Positions 41,322 to 50,327 of a stretch of 64,000 nucleotides of DNA are shown here, one piece after another. The position numbers and the translations under genes are program-made. This DNA is from Actinomadura alba (lineage in GTDB: Bacteria > Actinomycetota > Actinomycetes > Streptosporangiales > Streptosporangiaceae): NCBI RefSeq assembly GCF_014323705.1, contig NZ_JABVEC010000004.1:124001-188000 (forward strand). The letters are read 5' to 3'. The notes beneath the pieces are model-generated. The model saw only the letters and a program-made list of their open reading frames with translations. It was not told the origin of the DNA and made no database searches. Position 1 is the stretch's first letter. Each line of letters begins with the position of its first letter.

Positions 41322-41867
41322 TTGGCCGTCAAGCCCATCCGACTCTTCGGCGACCCGGTGTTGCGCACCGCGGCCGAGCCGGTGAGGGATTTCGACAAGC
41401 AGCTGCGCCAGCTCGTCAAGGACCTCACCGACACCATGATCGACGCGCCGGGGGTGGGTCTCGCCGCACCACAGCTCGGGGTGGGGCTTCGGGTCTTCAC
41501 CTACTACGTCGACGATCACCTGGGGCATCTGGTGAACCCGACGCTCGACCTGTCGGAGGAGCAGCAGGAGGGCGACGAGGGCTGCCTGTCGATCCCCGGG
41601 CTCGCCTTTCCGACGCCCCGGGCGATGCGCGTGGTGGCCAAGGGCTTCAACATGCACGGCGAGCCGATCACCCTTGAGGGCTCGGAGCTGCTGGCGCGCT
41701 GCGTCCAGCACGAGACCGACCATCTCGACGGCATTCTGTTCATCGACCGGATGGACCCCGAGCAGCGCAAGGCCGCCATGAAGGCGATTCGCGAGGCCGA
41801 GTGGTTCGGCGAGCCGGCCCCGCTGATCAGGGACTCGCCGCACCAGACCTTCGGAAGGGCCATCTAG
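41322..41867 (+). CDS. def: Peptide deformylase
   Basis: This 181-residue metalloenzyme removes formyl groups from new proteins. It contains all three motifs: [18 protein letters not shown] (metal Cys) and [12 protein letters not shown] (HExxH). TTG 41322 is chosen because CGGAG lies about 8 bases upstream and the product then starts [16 protein letters not shown], typical of the family. A TAGACT hexamer near 41256 may be its -10. The stop overlaps the fmt start by one base, so def and fmt, which act on the same formyl group, are coupled. Confidence 0.95.
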   Translation: MAVKPIRLFGDPVLRTAAEPVRDFDKQLRQLVKDLTDTMIDAPGVGLAAPQLGVGLRVFTYYVDDHLGHLVNPTLDLSEEQQEGDEGCLSIPGLAFPTPRAMRVVAKGFNMHGEPITLEGSELLARCVQHETDHLDGILFIDRMDPEQRKAAMKAIREAEWFGEPAPLIRDSPHQTFGRAI

Positions 41868-42793
41868 TGAGGCTCGTCTTCGCAGGGACCCCTGCGGCGG
41901 CGGTGCCGTCGCTCGAGGTGCTGCTGGCGTCGCGGCACGAGGTGGCCGCGGTCGTCACCCGCCCCGACGCGCCCGCGGGCAGGGGCCGGCACATGGTCGC
42001 CGGCCCGGTCGCCGAACGCGCGGCCGAGGCGGGCGTCGAGGTGCTCAAGCCCGCCAAGGCCCGCGACCCGGAGTTCCTGGACCGGCTGCGCGCCATCGCC
42101 CCCGACTGCTGCCCGGTCGTCGCCTATGGTGCGCTCCTGCCGCGCGCCGCCCTCGACATCCCCCGGCACGGCTGGGTCAACCTCCACTTCTCGCTCCTGC
42201 CCGCGTGGCGGGGAGCGGCCCCCGTGCAGCACGCGATCCTGCACGGTGACGACATCACCGGAGCGGCCACCTTCGAGATCGAGGAGGGCCTCGACACCGG
42301 CCCGGTCTACGGCGTGCTCACCGAGCCGATCCGGCCGGCCGACACGACCGGCGATCTGCTGGAGCGGCTCGCCCATGCCGGCGCGAAGCTGCTGGCCGAC
42401 ACCATGGACGGCATCGAGTCGGGGCTGCTGGAGCCGCGGCCCCAGCCGGCCGAGGGCGTGTCGCACGCGCCCAAACTCGGCCCCGAGGACGCCCGTGTGG
42501 ACTGGACCGCCCCCGCCACCCGCGTCGACCGGCTCGTCCGGGCCTGCACTCCCGCTCCCGGCGCCTGGACCACGTTCCACGGTGACCGGGTCAAGCTGGG
42601 CCCGGTGCGGCCGGCCGCCGGCGCGAGCGGCCTCGCACCCGGTGAGCTGCGCGTCGGCAAGAGGGAGGTGCTCGTCGGCACCGGCACCCACCCCGTCGCG
42701 CTGGGCGACGTGCGCCCCCAGGGGAAGCGGCCGATGAGCGCCGTCGACTGGACCCGCGGCCTGCGCCGCGCCGAGGAGGACCGGCTCGTTTGA
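41867..42793 (+). CDS. fmt: Methionyl-tRNA formyltransferase
   Basis: This 308-residue enzyme formylates initiator Met-tRNA using 10-formyl-THF. It has [47 protein letters not shown], the catalytic [17 protein letters not shown] and [18 protein letters not shown]. The C-terminal OB-like domain follows ([21 protein letters not shown]). GTG 41867 overlaps the def stop. rsmB follows 31 bases later on the same strand. Confidence 0.95.
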   Translation: MRLVFAGTPAAAVPSLEVLLASRHEVAAVVTRPDAPAGRGRHMVAGPVAERAAEAGVEVLKPAKARDPEFLDRLRAIAPDCCPVVAYGALLPRAALDIPRHGWVNLHFSLLPAWRGAAPVQHAILHGDDITGAATFEIEEGLDTGPVYGVLTEPIRPADTTGDLLERLAHAGAKLLADTMDGIESGLLEPRPQPAEGVSHAPKLGPEDARVDWTAPATRVDRLVRACTPAPGAWTTFHGDRVKLGPVRPAAGASGLAPGELRVGKREVLVGTGTHPVALGDVRPQGKRPMSAVDWTRGLRRAEEDRLV

Positions 42794-42824
42794 AGGCGTC
42801 CGTTCGACCTGAGGCAGGCTGCTG

Positions 42825-44234
42825 ATGCCGCCGCGTGCCCATGACACCCGCCGTCCCGGAAGGCCGCGTCGCACCGGCCGCCCGCAGGATCTGGTGCGCC
42901 GTACCGCGTTCGACGTCATCCGGGCCGTCGACACCCGCGACGCCTACGCCAACCTGCTGCTGCCCGCGCGATTGCGCGACCGCGGCCTGACCGGGCGCGA
43001 CGCCGCGCTCGCCACCGAGCTGACCTACGGCACGCTGCGTGGCCGCGGCACCTACGACGCAGTGCTGGCCGTCTGCAGCGACCGCGACCTGCGCCGGATC
43101 GACGCGCCGTTGCTCGCCGTGCTGCGGCTCGGTGCCCACCAGCTCCTGCGCACCCGGATCCCGTCGCACGCGGCCGTCGCGACCACCGTCGAACTGGCCC
43201 GTGACGTCGCGGGCCCGGGCCAGGCCAAGTTCGCCAACGCCGTGCTCCGCAAGGTCGCCACCCGCGACCTCGACGCCTGGCTCGAGATCGTTGCGCCGAC
43301 GGACGAGACGGGCCGGCTGGCGGTGACCTACAGCCATCCGCGCTGGATCGTCTCCTCGTTGAGAGACGCGCTCGGAACGGCGCGCGACGAGCTCGAAGCG
43401 CTGCTCGCCGCGGACAACGACCGGCCCAGGGTGACGCTCGTGGCCAGGCCCCCGCGCGCCTCGGTCGACGAGCTGATCGCGGCCGGGGCCGAGGCCGCCA
43501 CGTATTCGCCGTACGCGGCCCTCCTGTCCGAGGGCGACCCCGCCGCGATCGACGCCGTGCGCGAGGGACGCGCGGGCGTGCAGGACGAGGCCAGCCAGCT
43601 GGTCGCCCTGGCGCTCGCGGCGGTGCCGCTGGACGGCCGGGACGGCCGGTGGCTCGACCTGTGCGCCGGTCCGGGCGGCAAGGCCGCCCTGCTCGCGGCG
43701 GTGGCCGCCGGCCGAGACGCCAGGTTGCTCGCCTGCGACGTACAGCCGCACCGTGCCGGCCTGGTCCGGCGGACCGTGGACGAGCGGACCGGCGTCGCCG
43801 TCGTCGACGGCACGACGCCCGCATGGCCGGCCGGAGCCTTCGACCGGGTGCTCGTCGACGTGCCGTGCACGGGGCTCGGTGCGCTGCGGCGCCGACCGGA
43901 GGCGCGCTGGCGGCGCGGTCCCGAGACCGTCGCGGAGCTCGGCCCGCTGCAGCGCGGGCTGCTCGCGAGCGCTCTCGAGGCGGTGCGGCCGGGCGGAGTG
44001 GTCGCCTACGTCACCTGCTCACCGCACCTGGCCGAGACCAGGGTCGTCGTGGACGACGTGCTGAAGGTCCGGCCGGACGTCGAGCGGCTCGATACTCCGG
44101 CGGCGCTGGCCGAGGTGTCGGCGGCGCCGCTCCCCGATCTCGGCTCGGGGCCGTACGCGCAGTTCTGGCCGCATCGGCACGGCACCGACGCCATGTTCAT
44201 GGCGTTGCTGCGCCGTGCGGGCGAACGCCGGTAG
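42825..44234 (+). CDS. rsmB: 16S rRNA m5C967 methyltransferase RsmB
   Basis: This 469-residue protein has an N-terminal NusB-like RNA-binding domain (ARRTAFDVIRAVDTRDAYANLLL and TELTYGTLRGRGTYD, about 20-150) and a C-terminal SAM-dependent methyltransferase. It shows WLDLCAGPGGKAALLAAVA for SAM, the motif IV Cys in LVDVPCTGLGALRRRPEARWRR and the motif VI Cys in VAYVTCSPHLAET. GAGGCAG upstream of ATG 42825 may be the SD. The def-fmt-rsmB order is common in bacteria. Confidence 0.94.
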   Translation: MPPRAHDTRRPGRPRRTGRPQDLVRRTAFDVIRAVDTRDAYANLLLPARLRDRGLTGRDAALATELTYGTLRGRGTYDAVLAVCSDRDLRRIDAPLLAVLRLGAHQLLRTRIPSHAAVATTVELARDVAGPGQAKFANAVLRKVATRDLDAWLEIVAPTDETGRLAVTYSHPRWIVSSLRDALGTARDELEALLAADNDRPRVTLVARPPRASVDELIAAGAEAATYSPYAALLSEGDPAAIDAVREGRAGVQDEASQLVALALAAVPLDGRDGRWLDLCAGPGGKAALLAAVAAGRDARLLACDVQPHRAGLVRRTVDERTGVAVVDGTTPAWPAGAFDRVLVDVPCTGLGALRRRPEARWRRGPETVAELGPLQRGLLASALEAVRPGGVVAYVTCSPHLAETRVVVDDVLKVRPDVERLDTPAALAEVSAAPLPDLGSGPYAQFWPHRHGTDAMFMALLRRAGERR

Positions 44235-44387
44235 GCCGCAGGGCGTACCCGATCGCGTGATGCGGTGGTTCCACAGGCGGTCGTTCCCGGACGTCACTTT
44301 TCTGTCGCTGTCCGTAGCACCTGCTCGTGGCGGGCATGATCTAGCCATGGAGGAGAAGACCTCGGTTCGGATGGCGATGGGGTCGCC

Positions 44388-45341
44388 ATGCTGACCGAAA
44401 TCATGCGGTTCATATCGTTCATTGGCAGCGCCGGGTTCTATCTGCCCGTCGTCGTTCTGGTGTTCTGGTGCTTCAGCCCGCGCGTCGCGGCCCGGGCGGC
44501 GGTCGTGCTGGCGTTCAGCGCGGCGGTGAACACGCTGCTGAAGCTGCTCTGGCACGCTCCGCGGCCGTACTGGACGGACCCGTCGGTCAAGGCATACCAG
44601 TCCCTGGCGTCGTTCGGCATGCCGTCCGGGCACGCTCAGTCCGCCGCCGTCGGGTGGGGTCTGGTCGGGGTCCAGGCCCGGCGACGGGCCGTCTGGGTGC
44701 TGGTCGGGGTGGTGGTGTTCCTGGTCGGGGTGTCGCGCGTCTACCTCGGGGTGCACTCCGTCTGGCAGGTGCTCGCGGGCTGGGCGATCGGTGCCGTGCT
44801 GCTGGCCGCGGCTCTGGCGTTGGAGCCGATCGTGGTGCCCTGGTGGACCCGCCGGGCCCTCGCGGTGCAGTTCCTGCTCAGCGCCGTGGTGGCGGCCGCC
44901 GTCCTGGTGGCCACCGCGCTCGCGGTCGAGGCACTGGCCGGCCGGCCCCTGCCGGGGGCGTGGGCGAGGGCCATCGAGGTGGCGGGCGGAACGGTGAAAC
45001 CCGTGTCGCTCGCCCAGGGGTCCGCGGCCACCGGGACCCTGTTCGGAGTGCTGGCCGGGCTGTCCTGGCTCACTCGGACGGGCTGGTACGACGCCGGCGG
45101 GCCACCGCTGAAGCGGCTCGCGCGGCTTCCGATCGGGTTCGCCGGGGCGGCCGCGATCTGGGTGGTCGGCCTGTTCGCCGGCACCCAGGTGATCGTGGTG
45201 TTCGTGGTGTACACACTGCTCACGCTGTGGATCATCTTCGGGGCGCCTGCGGTGTTCGTCCGCCTCGGGCTGGCGCGGCGCGAGGTGCGCGCGGCGCGGG
45301 CCGACGGCCTCGCTCCGGGCGACGCCCGCTCGATCACCTGA
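44388..45341 (+). CDS. PAP2-family membrane phosphatase
   Basis: This 317-residue protein has six or more hydrophobic helices and the three phosphatase motifs: [18 protein letters not shown] and [13 protein letters not shown]. Such enzymes dephosphorylate lipid phosphates or undecaprenyl diphosphate on the outer face of the membrane; the substrate is not given by sequence. A second block of helices after residue 160 extends it beyond the usual 200-230 residues. A 15-codon mini-ORF (44347-44394) overlaps the ATG by 7 bases. It is followed by rpe after 46 bases. Confidence 0.88.
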   Translation: MLTEIMRFISFIGSAGFYLPVVVLVFWCFSPRVAARAAVVLAFSAAVNTLLKLLWHAPRPYWTDPSVKAYQSLASFGMPSGHAQSAAVGWGLVGVQARRRAVWVLVGVVVFLVGVSRVYLGVHSVWQVLAGWAIGAVLLAAALALEPIVVPWWTRRALAVQFLLSAVVAAAVLVATALAVEALAGRPLPGAWARAIEVAGGTVKPVSLAQGSAATGTLFGVLAGLSWLTRTGWYDAGGPPLKRLARLPIGFAGAAAIWVVGLFAGTQVIVVFVVYTLLTLWIIFGAPAVFVRLGLARREVRAARADGLAPGDARSIT

Positions 45342-45387
45342 GCGGATGCGGCCGGCGCCCGCGGATCCTCCTAGACTCAGGTGCATC

Positions 45388-46062
45388 ATGGTAGAGATCT
45401 CACCCAGCATCCTGTCCGCCGACTTCGCCCGGCTCGCCGACGATGTCGCGATCATCGCCGACGTCGCCGACTGGGTGCACATCGACGTGATGGACAACCA
45501 CTTCGTGCCCAACCTGACGATCGGCCTGCCGGTCGTCGAGGCCCTGCTGAAGCACAGCGCGCTGCCGCTGGACTGCCACCTCATGATCGAGGACCCGGAC
45601 CGGTGGGCGCCTCGGTACGCCGAGGTGGGGGCCGGGGGCGTCACGATCCACGCCGAGGCGGCCAAGGCGCCGATCCGTACATTGCGCGAGATCCGGTCCG
45701 CGGGCGCGCGCGCCGGGCTCGCGATCAACCCGGCCACCCCGGTGGAGCCGTACGAAGACCTGCTCGGCGAGATCGACATGTTGCTGCTCATGACGGTGGA
45801 GCCCGGCTTCGGCGGCCAGCGGTTCCTCGACGTCGTGCTGCCCAAGGTGCGTCGTGCCCGTGAGCTGATCAAGGGGCGGGACCTCTCGGTGCGGCTCCAG
45901 GTCGACGGCGGGGTCGGCGCAGAGACGATCGAGCGCTGCGCCGAGGCGGGCGCCGATGTCTTCGTCGCGGGAAACGCCGTCTACGGCGCCGACGACCCGG
46001 CCGAGGCGGTGCGGGCGCTGCGCGCGGACGCCGAGAGGGCCGCCGCCCGCGCCGGCCGGTGA
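45388..46062 (+). CDS. rpe: Ribulose-phosphate 3-epimerase
   Basis: This 224-residue TIM-barrel enzyme interconverts ribulose 5-phosphate and xylulose 5-phosphate. It has [81 protein letters not shown] and [12 protein letters not shown] 45388 follows TAGACT by 10 bases with no obvious SD, so the leader is very short. It precedes the riboflavin operon, whose substrate ribulose 5-phosphate it shares. Confidence 0.96.
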   Translation: MVEISPSILSADFARLADDVAIIADVADWVHIDVMDNHFVPNLTIGLPVVEALLKHSALPLDCHLMIEDPDRWAPRYAEVGAGGVTIHAEAAKAPIRTLREIRSAGARAGLAINPATPVEPYEDLLGEIDMLLLMTVEPGFGGQRFLDVVLPKVRRARELIKGRDLSVRLQVDGGVGAETIERCAEAGADVFVAGNAVYGADDPAEAVRALRADAERAAARAGR

Positions 46063-46198
46063 CGGCCTCGGCCCCGGCCGCGGCTCGGATTCGGGGCTAC
46101 CAAGCGAGCGCTAGGTTGTTTATTCTCTGATCGTGGGCATCCTCACATATGGCGGGGAATGCCGGAGATGGCACACTGGTTACGGAAGTCAGCAAGCG

Positions 46199-46323
46199 TG
46201 CTCCGGGGTCGGTGAAATTCCGAACCGGCGGTGACAGTCCGCGACCCGGCCGAAGCCATCGGCCGGTTGACCCGGTGGAACTCCGGGACCGACGGTGAGA
46301 GTCCGGATGGGAGGCAGCGCGCG
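46199..46323 (+). promoter_or_regulatory. FMN riboswitch (RFN element)
   Basis: The element has the conserved RFN blocks in order: GGGGTCGGTGAAATTCCGAACC, shown here as GGTCGGTGAAATTCCGAACC, then GGCGGTGACAGTCCGCGACCC, a variable stem, GGTGGAACTCCGGGACCGAC and GGTGAGAGTCCGGATGGGAG. It ends about 78 bases before ribE. Bound FMN should reduce expression of ribE-ribBA-ribH. The upstream 46063-46198 presumably holds the promoter, with AT-rich TTGTTTATTCTC near 46113. Confidence 0.93.
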
Positions 46324-46369
46324 ATGCGCCCCTACCTGGGGCGTTGTCTTCGCGGTCTTCGCGACCTTC

Positions 46370-46399
46370 CCCGGAGTCTTATCCAAAGGAGACTTCGGG
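46370..46399 (+). promoter_or_regulatory. Hairpin over the ribE Shine-Dalgarno
   Basis: CCCGGAGTCT (46370-46379) pairs with AGACTTCGGG (46390-46399), one G-U pair included. The SD AAAGGAG (46385-46391) lies in the loop and the first stem bases. It ends two bases before the ribE ATG. This is the likely expression platform of the FMN riboswitch, acting on translation. Confidence 0.6.
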
Positions 46400-46401
46400 A
46401 C

Positions 46402-46995
46402 ATGTTCACCGGCATCGTCGAGGAACTCGGCGAGATCGTGGGCGTCGAACCCCTGGGCGACTCGGCGCGGCTCGCGATCCGCGGGCCGCTCGTCACCCAG
46501 GACGCCGTGCACGGTGCGTCCATCGCGGTCAACGGCGTCTGCCTGACCGTGGTCGACCTCAAGGACGACGTCTTCACCGCCGACATCATGAAAGAGACCC
46601 TCGACCGGTCCGCCCTCGGCGGCGTCGAGCCGGGGTCGCGGGTCAACCTGGAGCGCCCGGTCCGCCTCGCCGACCGGCTCGGAGGGCACCTCGTCCAGGG
46701 ACATGTCGACGGCGTCGCCGAGATCGTGTCCAGGGAGCCGGGTGAACACTGGGACGTCGTCACGGTCTCACTGCCCCCCGAACTCTCGCGGTACGTCGTC
46801 GGGAAGGGCTCGATCACCGTCGACGGGATCAGCCTCACCGTCGTCGAGGCCGCGACCGACTGGTTCACAGTCAGCCTGATCCCCACCACGCTCGCCCTCA
46901 CGACGCTCGGCCACAAGGGTCCCGGCGACCCGGTGAACCTCGAGGTCGACGTCGTCGCGAAGTACGTCGAGCGGCTCATGGGCGCGGATCGATGA
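46402..46995 (+). CDS. ribE: Riboflavin synthase alpha chain
   Basis: This 197-residue enzyme dismutates two 6,7-dimethyl-8-ribityllumazine to riboflavin. It has the two lumazine-binding repeats: [35 protein letters not shown] in the first, and [26 protein letters not shown] in the second. The ATG has AAAGGAG upstream inside a hairpin. Its stop overlaps the next small gene (ATGA). Confidence 0.96.
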   Translation: MFTGIVEELGEIVGVEPLGDSARLAIRGPLVTQDAVHGASIAVNGVCLTVVDLKDDVFTADIMKETLDRSALGGVEPGSRVNLERPVRLADRLGGHLVQGHVDGVAEIVSREPGEHWDVVTVSLPPELSRYVVGKGSITVDGISLTVVEAATDWFTVSLIPTTLALTTLGHKGPGDPVNLEVDVVAKYVERLMGADR

Positions 46996-47165
46996 GCCGG
47001 ACACAGGCGGGGTTCTCCGTCCTCGGACACCAGGTGCTCCTCACCGACCTGGTGGGGAACGCCTGCGCGGTCTTCGTGATGGTGTTGGTCGGGTTCCGCG
47101 GCTGGCTCCGGCAGTACCGGGCCCAGACCGCCGAGGCCCAGGATCTCGAGGCGGTGGCGCCGTGA
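46992..47165 (+). CDS. 57-residue membrane protein, likely PnuC N-terminal remnant
   Basis: A short frame is coupled by ATGA to ribE and by GTGA to ribBA. The product begins [23 protein letters not shown], quoted as [16 protein letters not shown], followed by one hydrophobic helix ending at [11 protein letters not shown]. The opening resembles the first helix of PnuC-type vitamin transporters, and in Streptomyces a PnuC-like gene occupies this position (recalled, not checked). It may be a truncated transporter kept for translational coupling or a genuine small membrane protein. It lacks the rest of the seven or eight helices. Confidence 0.65.
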   Translation: MSRTQAGFSVLGHQVLLTDLVGNACAVFVMVLVGFRGWLRQYRAQTAEAQDLEAVAP

Positions 47166-48406
47166 GCGGCGACGATATGGAGACCATGGGAATGTTCGCG
47201 AGCATCGAGGAAGCCGTCGCCGAAATCGCAGCGGGAAAGCCGGTCGTGGTGGTGGACGACGTCGACCGTGAGAACGAGGGTGACATCATCTTCGCCGCCG
47301 CCAAGGCGACCCCGGAGCTGCTGGCCTTCACCATCCGCTACACCAGCGGGGTGATCTGCGTGCCGATGCTCGGCGAGGAGCTGGACCGGCTGAACATCCC
47401 CCTGATGACCTCGCAGAACCGGGACCGTATGCGGACGGCCTACACGATCAGCGTCGACGCGCGCGACGGGGTCACGACCGGCATCTCCGCCGCCGACCGC
47501 GCCCGTACGATCCGTACGCTGTGCGACTCGGCGACCGAGCCGTACGAGATCGTCCGGCCCGGCCACATCTTCCCCCTGCGCTACCACGAGGGCGGCGTCC
47601 TACGCCGCCGCGGACACACCGAGGCGGCGGTCGACCTGGCGAGGCTCGCCGGGCTCAGCGAGGCGGGCGTGCTCGCCGAGGTGGTGAACGACGACGGCAC
47701 GATGGCCCGGCTGCCGGAGTTGCAGGTCTTCGCCAAGGAGCACGGGCTGAAGCTGGTGTCGATCGAGCAGCTGGTCGAGTACCGCCGGCGGACCGAGCAG
47801 ATGGTGCGGCGCGCCGCCGAGACGCGGCTGCCCAACCGGCACGGCGTCTGGCGCGCGGTGGGCTACGCCAGCGACATCGACGGCGGTGAGCACCTCGCTC
47901 TGGTGTACGGGGAGATCGGCGACGGCGAGGACGTGCTCGTTCGGGTGCACTCCGAGTGCCTGACCGGAGACGTCCTCGGCTCGGAGCGCTGTGACTGCGG
48001 CACCCAGCTGGACGACGCCATGGCCGAGATCGCCGCCGAGGGCCGCGGCATCGTCCTCTATCTGCGCGGGCACGAGGGCCGGGGGATCGGCTTGCTGGCC
48101 AAGCTGCGCGCCTACCACCTGCAGGACAACGGCTCCGACACCGTGGACGCCAACCTGGAACTCGGCCTGCCGACCGACGCGCGGGAGTACAGCAATGCCG
48201 CCCACATGCTCACAGATCTTGGCGTACGCTCCATCCGGATGCTGACCAACAACCCGAAGAAACTGCAGGGGCTGCAGGGCTTCGGCCTGAGGGTGCGCGG
48301 CCGGATCGCGCTGCCGGTCACCGTCACCGAGCACAACCAGCGCTACCTGACGGTCAAGCGGGACCGTCTCGGTCACGAGATCGCCGGGCTGGAGGACGCT
48401 TCATGA
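47162..48406 (+). CDS. ribBA: Bifunctional DHBP synthase / GTP cyclohydrolase II
   Basis: This 414-residue enzyme supplies both precursors of the riboflavin ring system. The RibB half (about 12-210) has [36 protein letters not shown] and [13 protein letters not shown]. The RibA half (about 215-414) has [21 protein letters not shown] with the zinc cysteines, [19 protein letters not shown] and [14 protein letters not shown] 47162 overlaps the small membrane gene. Its end overlaps ribH by ATGA. Confidence 0.97.
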   Translation: MSGDDMETMGMFASIEEAVAEIAAGKPVVVVDDVDRENEGDIIFAAAKATPELLAFTIRYTSGVICVPMLGEELDRLNIPLMTSQNRDRMRTAYTISVDARDGVTTGISAADRARTIRTLCDSATEPYEIVRPGHIFPLRYHEGGVLRRRGHTEAAVDLARLAGLSEAGVLAEVVNDDGTMARLPELQVFAKEHGLKLVSIEQLVEYRRRTEQMVRRAAETRLPNRHGVWRAVGYASDIDGGEHLALVYGEIGDGEDVLVRVHSECLTGDVLGSERCDCGTQLDDAMAEIAAEGRGIVLYLRGHEGRGIGLLAKLRAYHLQDNGSDTVDANLELGLPTDAREYSNAAHMLTDLGVRSIRMLTNNPKKLQGLQGFGLRVRGRIALPVTVTEHNQRYLTVKRDRLGHEIAGLEDAS

Positions 48407-48909
48407 GCGGCAGTGGCAGGCCTGAGGACATCACGGTCGACGCGGCCGACCTCTCGCTCGGCATCGTCTGCACCCGCTGGCACGCCGGCGTCACCGACCG
48501 GCTACTCGAGCGGGCGGTCGAGGCGGCGAAGGCGTGCGGGGTCGACGAGCCGGTCGTCGCGCGGGTGCCGGGGGCGCTGGAGCTTCCCGTGGTCGCCCAG
48601 CAGCTCGCCCGCGATCACGACGCTGTGGTGTGCCTCGGCGCGGTCATCCGCGGCGAGACCGCGCATTTCGACTACGTGTGCGACTCCGTCACCGCCGGGC
48701 TGACCCGGGTGGCTCTCGACGAGGCGACGCCGGTGGGCAACGGAGTCCTCACCTGTGAGAGCATTGAGCAGGCAATCGATCGCAGTGGGCTGGTGGACAG
48801 CCGCGAGGACAAGGGATGGGAGGCGACTGTGGCCGCACTCGACACGGCACTGACCTTGCGAGGTCTGCGGCATCACGGTCACGCCGGGCACCTCTCCGAG
48901 CATCTCTAG
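48403..48909 (+). CDS. ribH: Lumazine synthase (6,7-dimethyl-8-ribityllumazine synthase)
   Basis: This 168-residue protein condenses the pyrimidinedione with dihydroxybutanone phosphate. It shows [56 protein letters not shown] (catalytic His region) and [16 protein letters not shown]. The ATG overlaps the ribBA stop. In Streptomyces hisE follows; here only a 92-base gap with a small CAGGGG/CCCCTG hairpin (48918-48935) separates it from hisG. Confidence 0.95.
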   Translation: MSGSGRPEDITVDAADLSLGIVCTRWHAGVTDRLLERAVEAAKACGVDEPVVARVPGALELPVVAQQLARDHDAVVCLGAVIRGETAHFDYVCDSVTAGLTRVALDEATPVGNGVLTCESIEQAIDRSGLVDSREDKGWEATVAALDTALTLRGLRHHGHAGHLSEHL

Positions 48910-49001
48910 CGGAGATCCAGGGGATACACCCCCTGTGACCCGGCCATCGGGCTCCCGGGCCCGTCTGGTTTCCCGCGACATCCATCCGAAAGGTTCATTC
49001 C

Positions 49002-49877
49002 GTGCTGTCTCTCGTCCTGCCCAAGGGCTCACTCGAAAAGGCGACGCTCGAGCTCTTCGACGCCGCCGACCTGACCGTCCGGCGCGCGTCCGACCGTGAC
49101 TACCGCGCCTCGATCGACGACCCGCGCATCGAGCGGGTCCGGGTGCTGCGGCCCCAGGAGATCCCCACCTATCTCGAGCAGGGGTTGTTCGACCTCGGCA
49201 TCACGGGCCGGGACTGGATCACCGAGACCGACGCCGACGTCGTGTCGCTCGGTGAACTGCAGTACTCCAAGGCCACCTCCAACCCGGTGCGGGTCATCAT
49301 GGCCGTGCCGGCCGACGCGCCATGGCAGCAGGTCTCCGATCTGCCGGAAGGCGTCCGGATCTCGACCGAGTTCCCCGCCCTCACCCAGCGGTTCCTGGAG
49401 AAGCACGGCGTCAAGGCGCGGGTCGTCCCGTCCTACGGCGCGACCGAGGCGAAGGTGCCCGACATCGTCGACGCGATCGTCGACCTGACCGAGACCGGGT
49501 CCTCGCTGCGCAAGAACGGCCTGCGCATCCTCGACACGCTGCTCACCAGCTACACCGAGCTCGTCGCCAACCGCGAGGCCTACGAGAACCCGGAGAAGCG
49601 GGCCGCGATGGAGGACGTCGCGCTGCTGCTCCAGGGGGCGATCCGGGCGCGCGGCCAGGTGCTGCTCAAGCTCAACGTCGCCAACGACGAGTTGCGCAGC
49701 GTGCTCGACATCATGCCGGCGATGTCGTCGCCGACCGTCACCTCGCTGGCCGGCGGGGAGATGCAGGCGGTCGAGAGCGTCGTCGCCAAGCGGGGGGTCA
49801 ACACCCTCATCCCGGCGCTCAAGGCGGCAGGTGCCCGTGACATCCTCGAGATTCCCATCGCCAAGATCGTTGACTAG
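49002..49877 (+). CDS. hisG: ATP phosphoribosyltransferase, long form
   Basis: This 291-residue enzyme catalyses the first and feedback-controlled step of histidine synthesis. It has LVLPKGSLEKATLELF, the VRVLRPQEIPTYLEQGLFDLGITG region, TSNPVRVIMAVP, DAIVDLTETGSSLRKNGL, and the C-terminal regulatory ACT-like domain (LLKLNVANDELRSVLDIMPAMSSPTVTSL). The long form does not need HisZ. GTG 49002 follows GAAAGG by about 8 bases. hisE, which normally precedes it in actinobacteria, is absent here. Confidence 0.96.
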   Translation: MLSLVLPKGSLEKATLELFDAADLTVRRASDRDYRASIDDPRIERVRVLRPQEIPTYLEQGLFDLGITGRDWITETDADVVSLGELQYSKATSNPVRVIMAVPADAPWQQVSDLPEGVRISTEFPALTQRFLEKHGVKARVVPSYGATEAKVPDIVDAIVDLTETGSSLRKNGLRILDTLLTSYTELVANREAYENPEKRAAMEDVALLLQGAIRARGQVLLKLNVANDELRSVLDIMPAMSSPTVTSLAGGEMQAVESVVAKRGVNTLIPALKAAGARDILEIPIAKIVD

Positions 49878-50310
49878 GCGGCTGCCGGTCACCTGGCGGC
49901 CCTTCCGCAGCCGGGTGATCGCCTACACGCTGGCGAGCGTGATCACGCTGGGCATGATCACGCTCGCCATCGTGATCGCACCGCCCTTCGGCATCGCCGA
50001 CCGGCTGGGCCTGGTGTTCTTCGGCATGGCCATCTCGGCGATCCTGCACATGCTCGCCCGCAGCAGGGTCGTCGCCGACGAGCGGGGGCTCACCGTCGTC
50101 AACCCCCTTCGCACCCACCGGTACGACTGGGCCGAGGTGCTGAGGGTCACCATGGTGCAGGGCGATCCCTGGCCCACCCTCGATCTGGCCGACGGCACCT
50201 CGGTCGGCGCGATGGGGATCCAGGGCTCTGAGGGCGAGCGGGCGCGCAGGGCCATCACCGAGCTCCAGGCCCTGCTCCGTGAGCGCGGTGAGGCGCCCGA
50301 GCCCATCTGA
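49870..50310 (+). CDS. PH-domain membrane protein
   Basis: This 146-residue protein has two N-terminal hydrophobic helices (VIAYTLASVITLGMITLAIVI and LGLVFFGMAISAILHML). A bacterial PH-like domain follows (RSRVVADERGLTVVNPLRTHRYDWAEVLRVTM). Function is unknown. It is a regular neighbour of hisG in actinobacteria. A TTG at 49870 overlapping the hisG stop codon is the best start in frame; no later start precedes the first helix. It converges with the PucR-type gene, 13 bases away. Confidence 0.8.
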   Translation: MTRRLPVTWRPFRSRVIAYTLASVITLGMITLAIVIAPPFGIADRLGLVFFGMAISAILHMLARSRVVADERGLTVVNPLRTHRYDWAEVLRVTMVQGDPWPTLDLADGTSVGAMGIQGSEGERARRAITELQALLRERGEAPEPI

Positions 50311-50327
50311 TCGACTGGATCGATCAG
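50307..50327. terminator. Hairpin spanning two convergent stop codons
   Basis: CTGATCGA and TCGATCAG form a perfect eight-base stem with a five-base loop. One arm contains the stop of the PH-domain gene and the other the stop of the PucR-type gene. It probably terminates both transcripts within 20 bases. Confidence 0.55.

Noticed and set aside
44019..45872. A 617-codon minus-strand frame opposite rsmB, PAP2 and rpe
   Set aside because: The plus-strand genes have full catalytic motifs; the antisense reading does not.
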